Below, one piece after another: positions 17,305 to 28,734 of a stretch of DNA of 64,000 nt. Numbering within the stretch: position 1 is the first letter of the stretch; each line of letters begins with the position of its first letter. Position numbers and translations under genes: made by a program. The notes under the pieces were generated by a model. That model ran no database searches, was not told the origin of the DNA, and worked only from the letters and a program-made list of their open reading frames with translations. Location of the stretch: the NCBI GenBank assembly GCA_020724775.1, contig DYGG01000001.1, forward strand, positions 178,784 through 242,783, read 5' to 3'. The DNA comes from Ignavibacterium sp. GTDB taxonomy: Bacteria; Zixibacteria; MSB-5A5; GN15; PGXB01.

Positions 17305-19476
17305 TTACTCCTCTAAAGATTCGCCGGTATCATGCACCGGAAGCGATATGACAAATTTGGTGCCGTTTGGCTTATGGGGATTATCCTCGCGGCAATTTGA
17401 AGAGAATTCAATTTTCCCTCCATATTTCTTTATGATTCCATAGCACAAGGAAAGCCCCAGACCGGTCCCTTCTCCAACCTTCTTGGTGGTGAAGAAGGGG
17501 TCAAAGATGCGCGGTTTAATTTTTTCGGGAATTCCTTTGCCGGTATCTTCAACCGTTATCTGAACGGAATCCTCCTGACGTCGGACCGAAATGGTCAGCC
17601 TGCCGCCGCCCGGTTCCATAGCGGCAAACGAATTATTTATGAGATTAAAAATCACCTGCTGGAATTCCCGCGAATCGCACCTGACTTTGGGGAGATTGGC
17701 GGGAATATTCAGGGTGACTTCCACTTTTCTGGTCATCAGAGTGTTGCGCACGATTTTGATGACCGTATTAAGGGCCTGGTCTACGTCGACAAATTCCTCC
17801 AGCCCTTCCGTGATTCGGGCAAAGCCGAGCATATTCTCCACTGTCTTTTTTGCCTGGTTGGCGTTGGCTTCAATCATCTTGAGGTCTTCATACTCTTGCG
17901 TGCCGGGCTGGAATCTTTCCAGCAGGAGGTCGGTAAATCCGAGGATTACAGCAAGCGGATTGTTTATTTCATGCGCCACACCGGCGGCGAGAATGCCTAT
18001 TGAAGCCAGTTTTTCGGTGTTGTAAATTCTCTGCTCCAGTTCCATTTTTTCGGTGACATCTTTTATAATGGCGGTGCTTCCCAGGACGTCGCCGTTAGGG
18101 GAACGTATAACGGTGCGCGAGAGGTCGATGGTAATTCTTTTGCCGTCTTTGGTCATTCGCTGCGCGCGATAGTTGCGGATATATCCCTGACAGGTCACCT
18201 CTTCCTGGATGCTGAGCAGTTCTTCATCGGCGTCGATATCCGGCGGTACAAGGCGATGGAAAGTCTGCCCAATCATTTCTTTGGCGGTGTATCCGAAGAT
18301 AATCTCGGCGCCGCGGTTCCAGACTTTGACACGATTGTCGTTGTCGATGAAGATGATGGCGTCAACGGAATTCTGAAGTATGCTGGAGATAAATTCTTCT
18401 TGCTGGCTTACTCGCTCCTTCAAAGCATGAGAAATTCTCTGCTGGTAAATCACGACCACTACGCCGAAGAGAATCATTGCCGCAATGATAGCGGCTTCGG
18501 CGGCAAAGTGGCGGATATAGACACCCCGGACGGCGCCGGCGATTTCTGATGTCGGGGCGGCAACTGCGACCGACCAGACCTGTTTTTTACTCAGCAATCC
18601 GCTCTTAATAGGGGTGAAAGCAATAAGTTTGGTTATCTGTCCCTCAATTCCCCGATGCCAGCCGCTTTCATAGATACCGGTGCCTTCTTCTCCTTTTAAC
18701 ATCTGGTTGCGCATGATATCATTTATCTGGGTGAAACTGACATACGGTTTGCGCTGATAGCGGGCGGTAAAAGCATTTTTGCCGATAAATTCCCGCTCCG
18801 GATGATAGATGAACATTCCGGTCTCATCAATGACCCAGGCATAGCCGGTTTTGCCGGAACGGATTTCCCTGGTCACGCCTGCCACCATCTGCGACACATC
18901 TATCCTGGCGTAAAGAAACCTCGTCGCGCCTGACCCAGTCAATTTCTTACAAATTATTCCAGATATCAGGGAGTAATTTTCGGAAAGCGGCTCGACATAT
19001 AATTGCCCCAATGAGGTTTGCGGGATGCCGAGACTGATACAGTCGCGGAAAAGGCGGGCATCAGCAAGTTGCAAGGCGGTATCAGACGACGTCACCTGTA
19101 TCAGTTTGCGGGTGCTGTCGGCCAGGCCTAATTCGAGTAATCCCTTATTGCGCATCCGTCCCGCTGCTTCATTAAAGACTGTTTGGATATCGCTCGGGTC
19201 GGGGAAGTGTGAGATTTTCCGCGCCAGGCCGTCGATTTCCAGTTCGATGTCGTGCAAAATGACACTTACCTGCCCACTTGCCTGGCGTGCCAGAATCAAC
19301 TGTTGCTGATTGAAGTCTTCGTTGATACGGTCGCGCATGATGCCGGCATTCTGATAGATTATGTATATAGTCCCGCAGAGGATGAGTATGAACAAAACAG
19401 AACTGAGCAGTGGCAGACTGCGGTAATTCAGCAGGGCATCAGCCGCATTACGGAATTTTTCCGTCAGGCGGTTCAT
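17305..19476 (-). CDS. Membrane sensor histidine kinase (dCache-PAS-HisKA-HATPase)
   Basis: 723 residues. TM1 (about 22-42), a periplasmic double-Cache-like sensor of about 280 residues, TM2 (about 323-343), a PAS domain (about 360-475), a HisKA domain with His502 in GVAHEINNP, and an HATPase_c domain with N614, DTGKGIP and GEGTGLGL boxes. All catalytic boxes are intact. The dCache domain suggests detection of a small periplasmic ligand, identity unknown. The start overlaps the stop of the phosphohistidine-domain gene by 4 bp, and the response regulator follows directly. Confidence 0.9.
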   Translation of the reverse strand: MNRLTEKFRNAADALLNYRSLPLLSSVLFILILCGTIYIIYQNAGIMRDRINEDFNQQQLILARQASGQVSVILHDIELEIDGLARKISHFPDPSDIQTVFNEAAGRMRNKGLLELGLADSTRKLIQVTSSDTALQLADARLFRDCISLGIPQTSLGQLYVEPLSENYSLISGIICKKLTGSGATRFLYARIDVSQMVAGVTREIRSGKTGYAWVIDETGMFIYHPEREFIGKNAFTARYQRKPYVSFTQINDIMRNQMLKGEEGTGIYESGWHRGIEGQITKLIAFTPIKSGLLSKKQVWSVAVAAPTSEIAGAVRGVYIRHFAAEAAIIAAMILFGVVVVIYQQRISHALKERVSQQEEFISSILQNSVDAIIFIDNDNRVKVWNRGAEIIFGYTAKEMIGQTFHRLVPPDIDADEELLSIQEEVTCQGYIRNYRAQRMTKDGKRITIDLSRTVIRSPNGDVLGSTAIIKDVTEKMELEQRIYNTEKLASIGILAAGVAHEINNPLAVILGFTDLLLERFQPGTQEYEDLKMIEANANQAKKTVENMLGFARITEGLEEFVDVDQALNTVIKIVRNTLMTRKVEVTLNIPANLPKVRCDSREFQQVIFNLINNSFAAMEPGGGRLTISVRRQEDSVQITVEDTGKGIPEKIKPRIFDPFFTTKKVGEGTGLGLSLCYGIIKKYGGKIEFSSNCREDNPHKPNGTKFVISLPVHDTGESLEE

Positions 19477-22025
19477 TTGGTTTCACCCGATTGAGGCTCA
19501 ATGCCGAGTTTTTTCAGAATGTCATGAGTGTACCACAGGGTGACTTCATCGCTGGAGAGAGCCATATCGAGTTGTTTGGTCAGAATGGTAACGCGGCCTA
19601 ACTGGTAAAGCAGCGAGGCAATCATATCACAGTCGAGGTACGAGACCACGGTATCGAGAAAATCGGCGCGGCTGTGGCATTCGAAACCGACGCGCGAAAG
19701 CACCTCGGTTATCAAGCGAATTCTCCTGATGCGCCGATCCAGCGAGGCGCCGCCGTCTTTGAAATGCATCCGGATATAATTCTTGCTTATTTCTTCGGAG
19801 CACATAGCCTCAATGGTGGAAAAGTGGAAACCCATCCGGAGGCTCAAAAGCATATAATTGCGACTGAGGATAGCAAAACTATTTTCGGAGAAACCGGCTT
19901 CTTCACTCCGGGAGAGAGTGGTACCGAGGACTCCGGCAAATCCTTTGAAATCGACCGGCGGCGGCGCGGAGGGCCAGCCTACCTTCATAACCCCAGCCCA
20001 GAATGACCTCATCGGGGCCGAATCAATCTGCTCCTCGGTTATGAATCCTTTGGGCGCCATCTGGGAAATATCCCGGTCGATATAGATTATGGTTAGTTTC
20101 AGTGGAATTTTACTTTTAAGAGTTACACCCAGGTAATTCTGATTGTCGATGCGCAGAATGCGCGAGAACATCTCCTCCATTGCCTTTTGATGCGCAAAGC
20201 GGGTGATATCGTGAAGAGTGCGGCAGTTTTCCGGCTTGAATACGGTATCGCCGCGTCCTATCAGATTCAGGGGGGCGATACGGTCCAGCATCTGGCGAAG
20301 AATCAAAAAGATTCCGATATCTTCAAAAAAATCGAATTCAGGTTTGCGGGCTTCGACCAGGTCGTTTTGAATGTCGGCGTAAATCACGCATTCGGTGGCA
20401 TCGACCGTGACCAAGTCGCCATTACCAAATCGCTCCAGGTTCTGCATCCCCGCAATAGTTGGCACTCGATATTCTCTCGCCAGGGTTGCCATATGGCTGG
20501 CGAGGCTTCCGACGGAGGTAACGATGGCGCTTACTTTTTCCATAATGGTAATCAATCCGGGGAAAGGGTGTGCGGCCATCAGTACCGAACCGTCCGGTAC
20601 CGCCGCCAGATCGGAAGCCGAGGATGCCTTGTATACTGGGCCCGCGCCGGCGCCGGGACAGACAGTCATGCCTCCGGAAGCGAGTTGGCGGAATAGATTA
20701 ATATCGACTGGTCGAGTTGTCGGTTTACTTCTCAGAATCTGCAGCGGACGGCTCTGCAGTATATATATCTGCCCGTTCGTCCCTATCGCCCATTCAATAT
20801 CCTGAGGAGTACGATAATGATTCTCTATCTTGAGAGCATACTCGGCAATCCGTTTCAGTTGAGCATCCTGTAACGACGGCAGGTTCTGCCGCTCCGCCGG
20901 TACCGGTTCTTCAACCGTGCCGCCATCCGGCGACATTCGCAAGCAGACCGCCTTTGTCGAAATCTGGGAACGAACGATTCTTCCGTCGTTACGAGACAGT
21001 AAGAAAGTGTCGGGGGTGAGGGTGCCGTCAACCAAATATTTCCCTAAACCGAAAATCGAACTTACCAGTATTGTGTCACTTTCGGAATTAACCGGGTCGC
21101 GAGTATAGATGACCCCTGCGGCGGCGGCATCAATCATTACCGTGCAACCGACCGACATCGCCAGATTTGATTCTGCCAGAGAATGACTGAGATAATAATA
21201 GATTGCCTGTGGGGTGAATTTGCTGGCGATAATGCTGCGGTAACCATCAAGCGCTTTTTCCGGTGGCACATTAAGCAGGCTTTGATACTGCCCGGCAAAA
21301 CTGAAAAGTGTATCTTCACCTATAGCGCTGGAGCGCATGGCGATTTTCGCGGAGGGATTCCGCTTTTTTAATTCGACGAAGGCGGCCGCGATGGCGTCCG
21401 ACAGGTCCGACGGAATTTCCGATGCCATCACCATGGCTCGGATTTCGTTTCCGATCGCCACCAAATCCGAATAAGATTTAATATCGATCCGGCTTAACTT
21501 ATCGGTTATTTTCTCCTGTAGATAATTGGCTTCGACAAAGCGTTTATATGCCCAGGCAGAAATGGCGAAGCCATCCGGAACCGGCAGACCCAGATTGGTT
21601 TTGAGTTCGCCTAACTGGGCATTCTTGCTTCCGACGCTGAATGCCCGTTCCCGTCCCAGCATATCGAAAGGGACCACATAGTCGTCCTTTTCAATTGCAG
21701 CGCCGCCGGCCATAAGCATATCCAGTTCATGATTTATCTCCCGGTACCGGTCTCGAAGCGCCCTGTAACGGTCGCCGCTCAATATGTTGAGTTCAGCGAT
21801 AAGTTGCTCCATCCCTTCATTTATTTCAGTGCGGGAATTCTGGATGTAACTCATATCAAAGAGATATTCTCCCTGAGATTTTTCTTCCATATCGCTGATA
21901 ATTTTGAGGACGCGGTAATTGCAGTCAAGAATCTTGAGGAAATGCTCGAATTTTTCCTGAATAGATTTGATTAACTCGTCGGAAAACCGGCGCCGCGAGA
22001 GAAATAAAGACTTCAGCCAGTTCAT
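19473..22025 (-). CDS. PEP-synthase-like protein with ATP-grasp and phosphohistidine domains
   Basis: 850 residues. A helical N-terminus (1-110) precedes a PPDK/PEP-synthase ATP-binding domain (about 120-430, with RSSAIGEDT and a terminal QSRPLQ) and a swivelling phosphohistidine domain (about 440-550, active His511 in ASHMATLARE). The remaining 300 residues do not look like the PEP/pyruvate-binding barrel, so a full PEP synthase is unlikely; it may phosphorylate another acceptor, as rifampin phosphotransferase relatives do. It is the first gene of an operon with the histidine kinase (4-bp overlap). The substrate is unknown, and a role in signalling is only suggested by the coupling. Confidence 0.75.
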   Translation of the reverse strand: MNWLKSLFLSRRRFSDELIKSIQEKFEHFLKILDCNYRVLKIISDMEEKSQGEYLFDMSYIQNSRTEINEGMEQLIAELNILSGDRYRALRDRYREINHELDMLMAGGAAIEKDDYVVPFDMLGRERAFSVGSKNAQLGELKTNLGLPVPDGFAISAWAYKRFVEANYLQEKITDKLSRIDIKSYSDLVAIGNEIRAMVMASEIPSDLSDAIAAAFVELKKRNPSAKIAMRSSAIGEDTLFSFAGQYQSLLNVPPEKALDGYRSIIASKFTPQAIYYYLSHSLAESNLAMSVGCTVMIDAAAAGVIYTRDPVNSESDTILVSSIFGLGKYLVDGTLTPDTFLLSRNDGRIVRSQISTKAVCLRMSPDGGTVEEPVPAERQNLPSLQDAQLKRIAEYALKIENHYRTPQDIEWAIGTNGQIYILQSRPLQILRSKPTTRPVDINLFRQLASGGMTVCPGAGAGPVYKASSASDLAAVPDGSVLMAAHPFPGLITIMEKVSAIVTSVGSLASHMATLAREYRVPTIAGMQNLERFGNGDLVTVDATECVIYADIQNDLVEARKPEFDFFEDIGIFLILRQMLDRIAPLNLIGRGDTVFKPENCRTLHDITRFAHQKAMEEMFSRILRIDNQNYLGVTLKSKIPLKLTIIYIDRDISQMAPKGFITEEQIDSAPMRSFWAGVMKVGWPSAPPPVDFKGFAGVLGTTLSRSEEAGFSENSFAILSRNYMLLSLRMGFHFSTIEAMCSEEISKNYIRMHFKDGGASLDRRIRRIRLITEVLSRVGFECHSRADFLDTVVSYLDCDMIASLLYQLGRVTILTKQLDMALSSDEVTLWYTHDILKKLGIEPQSGETK

Positions 22026-22104
22026 CTCAATAAAGACAAACCTTTCCGGGCTTTACCTCCCCGGCATGACCGGTATGTTGGGGAAGTGATTGGCGTTCGA
22101 TTTT

Positions 22105-22132
22105 AATATAGAGTATTAAGTCTCAAAATCAA
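22105..22132 (-). promoter_or_regulatory. Putative promoter of the phosphohistidine-protein/two-component operon
   Basis: Minus strand TTGATT (22127-22132), 16-base spacer, TATATT (22105-22110), about 80 bases before the start at 22025. Both hexamers are near consensus. Confidence 0.45.
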
Positions 22133-22185
22133 GAGGAATTAAATCATCAAAACGTCGAAAGCGACATCTGGAAGGGAATAACTGA

Positions 22186-23247
22186 CTAACAGATGCGGGG
22201 AAGTTGCTCGCCGCTAAACATATCCAGGATACGCGCCACTCCCAGGGTGGATTTCACTGTAACCGCGGAACGGTTGGCGCCGTAAACGGAGCCGACTCTT
22301 GCCGGGGCAAGGTCGGGGAACGCGTTGGAAAGAATGTCCATTGCCCTGCTAACCTGCGCTTCCGGAAGAAATATGGCGAATCGTCCCTCATTTGCGACAT
22401 AGACCGGGTCCAACCCCAGGATTTCGCATGCTCCCCTGACATCCTCACGCACCGGCAGTTTCGCTTCTTCTATTTCTATATGTAAATTTGCGGTTTCGGC
22501 AATTTCGACCAGGGCGCTTGCCAATCCACCGCGGGTAAGGTCGCGAAGGCAATGAATTTCGAGTTCTGCAGAAAGCAGCGCCAGCACGCTATTCCAGAGA
22601 GGCGCGCAATCGCTTTCGATTCTGGTTTGAATTGAAAGGCCTTCTCGTGCCGCCATTATGGCGATACCATGTCGGCCAAGGTCACCGTTTACCAGAACGG
22701 CGTCACCCGCAACGACCGAGCGCGGCTCTATATTCAAGGAGTGTTCGATAATGCCGATTCCGGAACTGTTTATATAGATGCCGTCCCCTTTCCCTTTATC
22801 AACGACTTTGGTGTCGCCGGTTATCAGTTTGACGCGGGCGGTGTCGGCTGCCTGTTTCATTGACTGAAGAATCTGCCAGAGAGTCTCCATCGGGAATCCT
22901 TCTTCGATAATCAAACCGGCGCTCAGGTATAACGGTCGGGCGCCGCTCATAGCGAGGTCGTTGACGGTGCCGTTTATCGCCAGAGTTCCGATATCGCCAC
23001 CGGGGAATTGAATCGGCCGTACAACGTATGAGTCAGTCGTGAAAGCCAGACGAGTGCCGGCAATTTCGAATACAGCGCTGTCGTGACAGTTGTTTTTGAA
23101 ACTGGAAGAAAATGTCGGCAGAATCATTTTCTCCAGAAGTTGATGCATCAATTTTCCGCCGCCGCCGTGCGCGACAAGGATTGAGGGGTAGTCACTAATC
23201 GGCAGGGGACAATTGAACGGCTTTCTGCTTTTGTCTGACATGGTCAT
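22186..23247 (-). CDS. hypE: HypE, carbamoyl dehydratase for hydrogenase cyanide ligand synthesis
   Basis: 353 residues of the PurM/AIR-synthase fold. N-terminal glycine-rich [11 protein letters not shown] and the TGDTKVV segment mark ATP binding. The protein ends in PRIC, the terminal cysteine that carries the carbamoyl and then the thiocyanate group. It works with HypF and then HypC/HypD to build the Fe(CN)2CO centre. The start overlaps the hypD stop by 4 bp. Confidence 0.95.
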   Translation of the reverse strand: MTMSDKSRKPFNCPLPISDYPSILVAHGGGGKLMHQLLEKMILPTFSSSFKNNCHDSAVFEIAGTRLAFTTDSYVVRPIQFPGGDIGTLAINGTVNDLAMSGARPLYLSAGLIIEEGFPMETLWQILQSMKQAADTARVKLITGDTKVVDKGKGDGIYINSSGIGIIEHSLNIEPRSVVAGDAVLVNGDLGRHGIAIMAAREGLSIQTRIESDCAPLWNSVLALLSAELEIHCLRDLTRGGLASALVEIAETANLHIEIEEAKLPVREDVRGACEILGLDPVYVANEGRFAIFLPEAQVSRAMDILSNAFPDLAPARVGSVYGANRSAVTVKSTLGVARILDMFSGEQLPRIC

Positions 23248-24347
23248 CCGGCTTTTTCGACAGTTTTCGCCCGATATCGGAAATATGCGGCACAGGCTCC
23301 TTCCGAAGAAACCATGGTGGCACCAAGTGGCTTTTCGGGAGTGCAGCGATTCCCGAAAGCGGGGCAGTCAAAGGGATTTTTAGCGCCCTGCAGAATGAGT
23401 CCGCTGATACATTCCGAGGATTCACAGGCGACAGTATCGCCCGGTTTGAATCTGACTTCGGCATCAAAGTCACGGTACTTCTCTCTTAACGCCAAACCAC
23501 TGAGCGGAATATTGCCTATGCCGCGCCAGGTGCGGTCGGTGACATCAAATACTTCATTTATAATATGCTGTGCTTTAAGATTGCCTGCCTCGGTGACCGC
23601 CCGACGATACTGGTTTTCGACCCGGCACGTTCCGTTCTCGAGTTGGCTGATAAGCATCTCAATACCCTGAATGATATCGAGCGGTTCAAATCCGGTTACC
23701 ACGATCGGAACCAGGTACTTTTCTGCCAGGGGATTGTACTCCCGGTACCCCATAACAGTGCAGACATGTCCTGCGGCAAGAAAACCATTAATCCTGTTAT
23801 CGGGCGCGGAGAGAATTGCTTCAATGGCAGGAGGCACCAGAACCTGGGAAACCAGCAAAGTAAAATTGTCAAGGCTGTCCCGATATGCCTGCAGCACAGC
23901 CATCGCATTTGCCGGAGCGGTTGTCTCAAAACCGACAGCAAAAAAGACTACCTCTCTCCGGGGATTATTTCGGGCAATTTGAACGGCGTCAAGAGGGGAA
24001 TAGACCATTCGTATATCGCCTCCTCGGGCTTTTACGGTCAGCAGGTCTTCTTTGTTACCGGGGACACGCATCATGTCACCGAAAGTGCAGAAGATTACGT
24101 CGGTACGAGACGCCAGTACTAGCGCCTTGTCGATGATATGCACCGGGGTGACGCAGACCGGGCAGCCCGGTCCGTGCAGAATGCTTATTTTGTCCGGCAG
24201 AAGCCGGTCGATTCCGGATCGTATAATAGTGTGGGTCTGCCCCCCGCATATCTCCATTATCGTCCAGCGACGGCTTGTTCTTTCGGCGATCCGCTTTAGC
24301 ATCTTTGATGCCAGCCGGGGGTCGCGATATTCATCGAGATACTTCAA
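23244..24347 (-). CDS. hypD: HypD, iron-sulfur scaffold for Fe(CN)2CO assembly
   Basis: 367 residues. Conserved motifs are seen: the ICGGQTHT segment, [10 protein letters not shown] (cysteines for iron binding), and a C-terminal cysteine group ([26 protein letters not shown]) that holds the [4Fe-4S] cluster. Overlaps hypC and hypE by 4 bp on each side. Typical length. Confidence 0.95.
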   Translation of the reverse strand: MKYLDEYRDPRLASKMLKRIAERTSRRWTIMEICGGQTHTIIRSGIDRLLPDKISILHGPGCPVCVTPVHIIDKALVLASRTDVIFCTFGDMMRVPGNKEDLLTVKARGGDIRMVYSPLDAVQIARNNPRREVVFFAVGFETTAPANAMAVLQAYRDSLDNFTLLVSQVLVPPAIEAILSAPDNRINGFLAAGHVCTVMGYREYNPLAEKYLVPIVVTGFEPLDIIQGIEMLISQLENGTCRVENQYRRAVTEAGNLKAQHIINEVFDVTDRTWRGIGNIPLSGLALREKYRDFDAEVRFKPGDTVACESSECISGLILQGAKNPFDCPAFGNRCTPEKPLGATMVSSEGACAAYFRYRAKTVEKAG

Positions 24348-24601
24348 TTTGCATCCTTCTTCGTCTCTGATGACTCTTCCATCTGGCGCAGATAATCGAA
24401 GATTTTTTCCGCTTCTTCGGCATCTATTATACTGAGGGCAACGCCGACATGAGCCAGGATATAATCGCCAACCTGCGCCTCCGGGACACAGGCAAGATTG
24501 ATTTCCCGATTGGCGCCGCCAAAACTGACTCTGGCGACGCGACCGAGAGCATCAGCAGCATCAATTATTTCTTCAATTTTGCCCGGTATCGCAAGACACA
24601 T
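24344..24601 (-). CDS. hypC: HypC, hydrogenase maturation chaperone
   Basis: 85 residues from ATG 24601, giving the family signature M-C-L-A-I-P-G with the essential Cys2. The longer open frame upstream lies within hypF and would hide this cysteine. The start is two bases after the hypF stop and has GGGAG upstream. HypC carries the iron centre from HypD to the large subunit precursor. Confidence 0.95.
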   Translation of the reverse strand: MCLAIPGKIEEIIDAADALGRVARVSFGGANREINLACVPEAQVGDYILAHVGVALSIIDAEEAEKIFDYLRQMEESSETKKDAN

Positions 24602-24602
24602 T

Positions 24603-26933
24603 TTATGACTCCCATCTATAATTCCCGGCGGCGGCGAAAATCTGACCCAGGGCAATACCACCGTCATTGGTCGGCACCTGCCGATGCCAGTATGGTTCGA
24701 ATCCGGCCTGCCGCAGCCGGGTGATTGTCCTTTCAATTAGATACGAATTTTGGAAACATCCGCCGCTTAAGGCGACTTTCGAGATACCTACCGACCGGCA
24801 GAGGACAACTATGGCATCAACTAAGGCATTATGAAATGCCGCAGAAATCTTTCCGGCTTCGCGTCCTCTCTCAATATCGTCCAATATAGACCGAATCATC
24901 GGCTCCCAATCGAGAAGGAAATTTTCGCCCTGTCGAACAACCTCAATCTTATAGCAATCATCGTCTGGAGAATAGTCTATGGCTTGCTCTAATCTTAACG
25001 CCGCTTGCCCTTCAAAATTGTTGAAATGGGAAATATCAAGCAGCGAGGAAACGGCGTCGAATAATCTCCCGACACTGGTGGTCAGAGGGCTATTAAAGCC
25101 GGTGCGACAGAGTTCAGCCATTAACTTCAGTTCGTCGATTCGGAAACTCCGGAAGCAGGGAAGATGGAAGAATTGAGCAATATTCTCTCCGAAATTCTGA
25201 TAGAGCAGGCTGAAGGCGACACGTCGTGGTTCCTTAATCGCCTTTTCTCCTCCCGGCAGATGAAATGAGCGGAACGTTCCAATTCTACGGATAGAATCTG
25301 CGCCGACTGCAAAAAATTCGCCACCCCAAATTTGAGTGTCCAGTCCCAGCCCGGTTCCATCCCAGGCAACGCCAAGCACGGGAGGGGTCAGTTCATTTTC
25401 CGCCATGCAGGAAAAAATATGGGCATGATGATGCTGAACATGGCGGAGATTGATTGCCGTTCGAGCGGCGTACTTTGATGATAAATAATCGGGATGGAGG
25501 TCGCAGATTGTTTCCTCCGGTTTTACTTCATAAAGTCCGCTCAAGTCATGAATAGTATTTTCAAATGTGACACCAGTCAGAGCCGATTCCAGGTCGCCTA
25601 TATGTTGACTGACAAAGACCTGATTACCTGAAGAGACAGCGATGCTGTTTTTGAGGTGGGCTCCGACGGCAAGGCGACTTCCAAGGGGATTATTGAGATA
25701 AATGGGAAGCGGGGCATAGCCGCGCGCCCGGCGGATAATCATCTCACGCCCTGATACATGGCGCACAATGGAGTCATCGACCGGTCTGACAATGTCACGG
25801 TTGTGCACCAGAAAATATTCGGCGATGCCGCTCAGTCGGGTCAACGTCTCCTGGTTGTCGATGCAGATAGATTCGTCAGAAATATTACCGCTAGTGGCGA
25901 CTATGGGGCAATTGAGTTCTCTCATCAGGAGATGATGAAGCGGTGTGTAAGGAAGCATCAATCCCCAGTTCCGATTGTCCGGAGCCACCAGTTCCGAAAC
26001 GGAGGATTCATCTGAATTCGACTTTCGGAGAAGGACGATAGGAGCCTCCGGTGAACTGATTAGACGCGTCTCATCTTCTGAAATCTGGCACAGGGAGCGA
26101 GCCGATGCGAGGGAGGGGACCATTAGGGCAAACGGTTTTTCCTCGCGCCCTTTCAATTTGCGCAATCTGGCAACAGCCTCATGGTTGGCGGCATCAACTA
26201 TCAGGTTGAATCCGCCCAGTCCTTTGACGGCAATAATTTTTCCACTCCTTATCAACTCCGCCGTAACGACAATCGGGTCATCCGGTTCTGATGCAGGTCG
26301 CGCGGCTTTATCGAGCAGATGCAGTCTGGGACCGCAGACCGGGCAAGCGTTCGGCTGCGCGTGAAAACGGCGGTCTTCGGGGTTTTCGTACTCCTGACGG
26401 CATTCCGGGCACATGACAAACTGCCGCATCGAAGTGTTGTTTCTGTCATAAGGGAGGGCGGTAATAATACTGTAGCGGGGTCCGCAGTTAGTGCAGTTAG
26501 TGAAGGGGTAGCGGTAGCGGCGATTGGCGGGGTCAAGTATCTCCTTAAGGCAATCGGGACAGGTGGCAATATCAGCCATTACCAGAGCGCTCTTGATGCC
26601 ATCACTGTTACTCTCACGAATTCTGAAATCGTCATATCCGATGACATCCAGAAAGGAGCGCTCCAGACTCTTAATATGCGAACGGGGAGGAGGCTCTTTC
26701 TCGAGAAGAACAAGAAATCGGTTGAGAGTCTCCTCATCGGCTTCGACATCAACGGTAACGCCTCTGGCGTCATTGGTAACCCAGCCGCGAAGCCCCAATT
26801 CTTTTGCAAGTTTGAAGACAAAGGGGCGAAATCCGACTCCCTGCACCGCTCCGCGGATTGTCAGGCAGAGCCGCCGCAAATCTCTTGAAGAGCGCGACCG
26901 ATCGAACCTGCTCTTGGTCTCAGAGAGGCTCAT
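24603..26933 (-). CDS. hypF: HypF, carbamoyltransferase
   Basis: 776 residues with the full HypF layout: acylphosphatase domain (about 22-110; GAVQGVGFRPFVFKLA), zinc-finger-like pairs (CPDCLKE, CTNC, CPEC, CPVC; about 125-210), a YrdC-like domain (about 220-400), and a Kae1/TobZ-like C-terminal domain with HHHAHIFSC. It transfers the carbamoyl group from carbamoyl phosphate to HypE. Start overlaps the protease gene stop by 4 bp. Confidence 0.95.
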   Translation of the reverse strand: MSLSETKSRFDRSRSSRDLRRLCLTIRGAVQGVGFRPFVFKLAKELGLRGWVTNDARGVTVDVEADEETLNRFLVLLEKEPPPRSHIKSLERSFLDVIGYDDFRIRESNSDGIKSALVMADIATCPDCLKEILDPANRRYRYPFTNCTNCGPRYSIITALPYDRNNTSMRQFVMCPECRQEYENPEDRRFHAQPNACPVCGPRLHLLDKAARPASEPDDPIVVTAELIRSGKIIAVKGLGGFNLIVDAANHEAVARLRKLKGREEKPFALMVPSLASARSLCQISEDETRLISSPEAPIVLLRKSNSDESSVSELVAPDNRNWGLMLPYTPLHHLLMRELNCPIVATSGNISDESICIDNQETLTRLSGIAEYFLVHNRDIVRPVDDSIVRHVSGREMIIRRARGYAPLPIYLNNPLGSRLAVGAHLKNSIAVSSGNQVFVSQHIGDLESALTGVTFENTIHDLSGLYEVKPEETICDLHPDYLSSKYAARTAINLRHVQHHHAHIFSCMAENELTPPVLGVAWDGTGLGLDTQIWGGEFFAVGADSIRRIGTFRSFHLPGGEKAIKEPRRVAFSLLYQNFGENIAQFFHLPCFRSFRIDELKLMAELCRTGFNSPLTTSVGRLFDAVSSLLDISHFNNFEGQAALRLEQAIDYSPDDDCYKIEVVRQGENFLLDWEPMIRSILDDIERGREAGKISAAFHNALVDAIVVLCRSVGISKVALSGGCFQNSYLIERTITRLRQAGFEPYWHRQVPTNDGGIALGQIFAAAGNYRWES

Positions 26934-27448
26934 TTTGTGACAGCGGACTTCATGGTTATGGTCTTAATATCTTCCAAAATAAGATTCTTGACTTCGACAG
27001 CGCTCCGTAAGACTTCCGGCGTCAGTTCAGTACCGTTTGAAAAAGATTTCCCTTCAATGCCATAAATTAACAGAGAAGAAGGCAGCGACCCCAGAGCACG
27101 CGAGACTTCAATAGCCTCGGCAACGCTGAAAGCGTGGGAGGAATAGTTGAAGAAACCGACCGGGACAGTACTGGCGACGGCGTCAAAGCGATGAATTCTC
27201 CCCGGAAGTGCCCCCGATTTGACGGCGTCAATGATAATCACGCTCTCAAAAGCATTCCAACTTTCGATAAGAGATGCCCCTTCACCGGAACCTTGAATAA
27301 TCTTGGTCTCTGGCGGCAGCAGGGCGGTTAGTTCCCGTGCGATTCGCAGACCAACACCGTCATCAGACCGGAATTCATTTCCTATTCCGATAATAAGAAG
27401 GCGGGAACGGTCTTGCCCGGTTGCTGTCTTCGCCGGCATAAGAGTCAT
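26930..27448 (-). CDS. Hydrogenase maturation endopeptidase (HyaD/HoxW type)
   Basis: 172 residues. N-terminal [13 protein letters not shown] carries the Glu/Asp nickel-sensing residues, and IDAVKSG and the later SSHAF histidine complete the metal site of the HybD family. It should cut the short C-terminal tail of the adjacent large subunit after nickel insertion. The start overlaps the large-subunit stop by 4 bp. Confidence 0.9.
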   Translation of the reverse strand: MTLMPAKTATGQDRSRLLIIGIGNEFRSDDGVGLRIARELTALLPPETKIIQGSGEGASLIESWNAFESVIIIDAVKSGALPGRIHRFDAVASTVPVGFFNYSSHAFSVAEAIEVSRALGSLPSSLLIYGIEGKSFSNGTELTPEVLRSAVEVKNLILEDIKTITMKSAVTK

Positions 27449-28734
27449 TCCTGTTCAATATGGAGTTTAAGGAAATGGCAGGAACAGGAGATACAGGGGT
27501 CATAGTTGCGCACCGCCTGCTCGCAGAGCCAGGTCAACTTATCATTGGAGAGCGCCATGTTGTTCTTTACGAACTGATACAGGTCAGATTCGATTATTTT
27601 CTGATTCTGTGACGTCGGGGGGACAATTTTCGCTTCTTTAATATTGCCGCTATCATCAATCCGGTATCGATGATAGAGTATGCCGCGAGGGGCTTCAGTG
27701 CAGCCATATCCGACTCCGGCGCGGGGAGTGATATCAATATACGACTTTTCCGGTGGCTCGTATTGATTGATGATACGAAGCGCCTCCTCGCAGGCGAAAA
27801 CCGTTTCTACCGACCGGACTATAATACTCTTGAACGGATTTTTACAGACTTCTCCCAACTTGACGGTTTCAGCAGCCCTGCGGGCGGCCGGAGTGAGACG
27901 GTCATAGTTGAGATTGTAGCGCGCCAGCGGACCGACATGATAGGCGCCGCTTCCGATATGCACCGAATGCAGGGAAGTGGAATGCTCGATATGCTGCTCC
28001 TCAAAGTGCTTCTCGTAATCGACAATATCAATATCAAGTCCTCTATTGGAAACGAGACGTCCTTCGCATAGAGGGTATTCATCGGGATGACGCAGCGCCA
28101 CGAATTCATAGTCCTGCTCGAAATCGGGAAAATTGAATGTCGCCACCAATTTAACTGTCTCCACGGCCGCTTCCTGCGCCCATTTGAGCGGTTCCACCAG
28201 CGCCATAAGTTCTTTCCTGGTCGGTGCCTTGTAAAATCCGCCGACGCGGGCATTAATCGGATGAATCTCCCTGCCCCCCAGAAAAGTAACCAGGTCATTC
28301 CCGATCTTTTTCAGTTTCAGTCCCTGCTTGACGGCATCAGGATAATCTTTTGCCATTCTGATAGCGTCTTCATAACCGAGAAAGTCGGGGGCATGAAGCA
28401 GATAGATATGAAGAGCGTGGCTTTCAATCCATTCGCCGCAATAAAGCAGCCGTCGCAGTTCGCGCAAAGTCCCCTCTATCTTGACTCCACAGGCGCTTTC
28501 CATAGCATGAATGGAACTCATCTGATACGCGATAGGACATATACCGCAAATACGGGCGGTAATATCGGGAGCCTCCTGAAAATCGCGGTCGCGAAGAAAC
28601 GCTTCAAAGAAACGAGGCGGTTCAAAAATCCGCAGTTTGACGTCGACCACGGAGCGGTTCTTGATTTTTACGAACAGTCCCCCTTCGCCTTCCACCCGCG
28701 CCAGCATATCGACTTTTATAGTTCTACTTCTCAT
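27445..28734 (-). CDS. hydA: [NiFe] hydrogenase large subunit, group 3b-like
   Basis: 429 residues from ATG 28734 (AAGGAG ten bases upstream). The nickel ligands are present: C63 and C66 ([14 protein letters not shown], the tyrosine variant of this group) and C414, C417 with His420 (DPCISCSCH). Nine residues follow His420, a short tail for the adjacent protease to remove. Gene order beta/CNB/gamma/small/large matches NAD(P)-linked group 3b sulfhydrogenase-type enzymes of the cytoplasm. The start overlaps the small subunit by 11 bp. Confidence 0.92.
   Translation of the reverse strand: MRSRTIKVDMLARVEGEGGLFVKIKNRSVVDVKLRIFEPPRFFEAFLRDRDFQEAPDITARICGICPIAYQMSSIHAMESACGVKIEGTLRELRRLLYCGEWIESHALHIYLLHAPDFLGYEDAIRMAKDYPDAVKQGLKLKKIGNDLVTFLGGREIHPINARVGGFYKAPTRKELMALVEPLKWAQEAAVETVKLVATFNFPDFEQDYEFVALRHPDEYPLCEGRLVSNRGLDIDIVDYEKHFEEQHIEHSTSLHSVHIGSGAYHVGPLARYNLNYDRLTPAARRAAETVKLGEVCKNPFKSIIVRSVETVFACEEALRIINQYEPPEKSYIDITPRAGVGYGCTEAPRGILYHRYRIDDSGNIKEAKIVPPTSQNQKIIESDLYQFVKNNMALSNDKLTWLCEQAVRNYDPCISCSCHFLKLHIEQE

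Noticed and set aside
24690-24705. GGTTCGAATCC sequence like a tRNA T-loop
   Set aside because: Lies in the coding part of hypF and no cloverleaf arms surround it.
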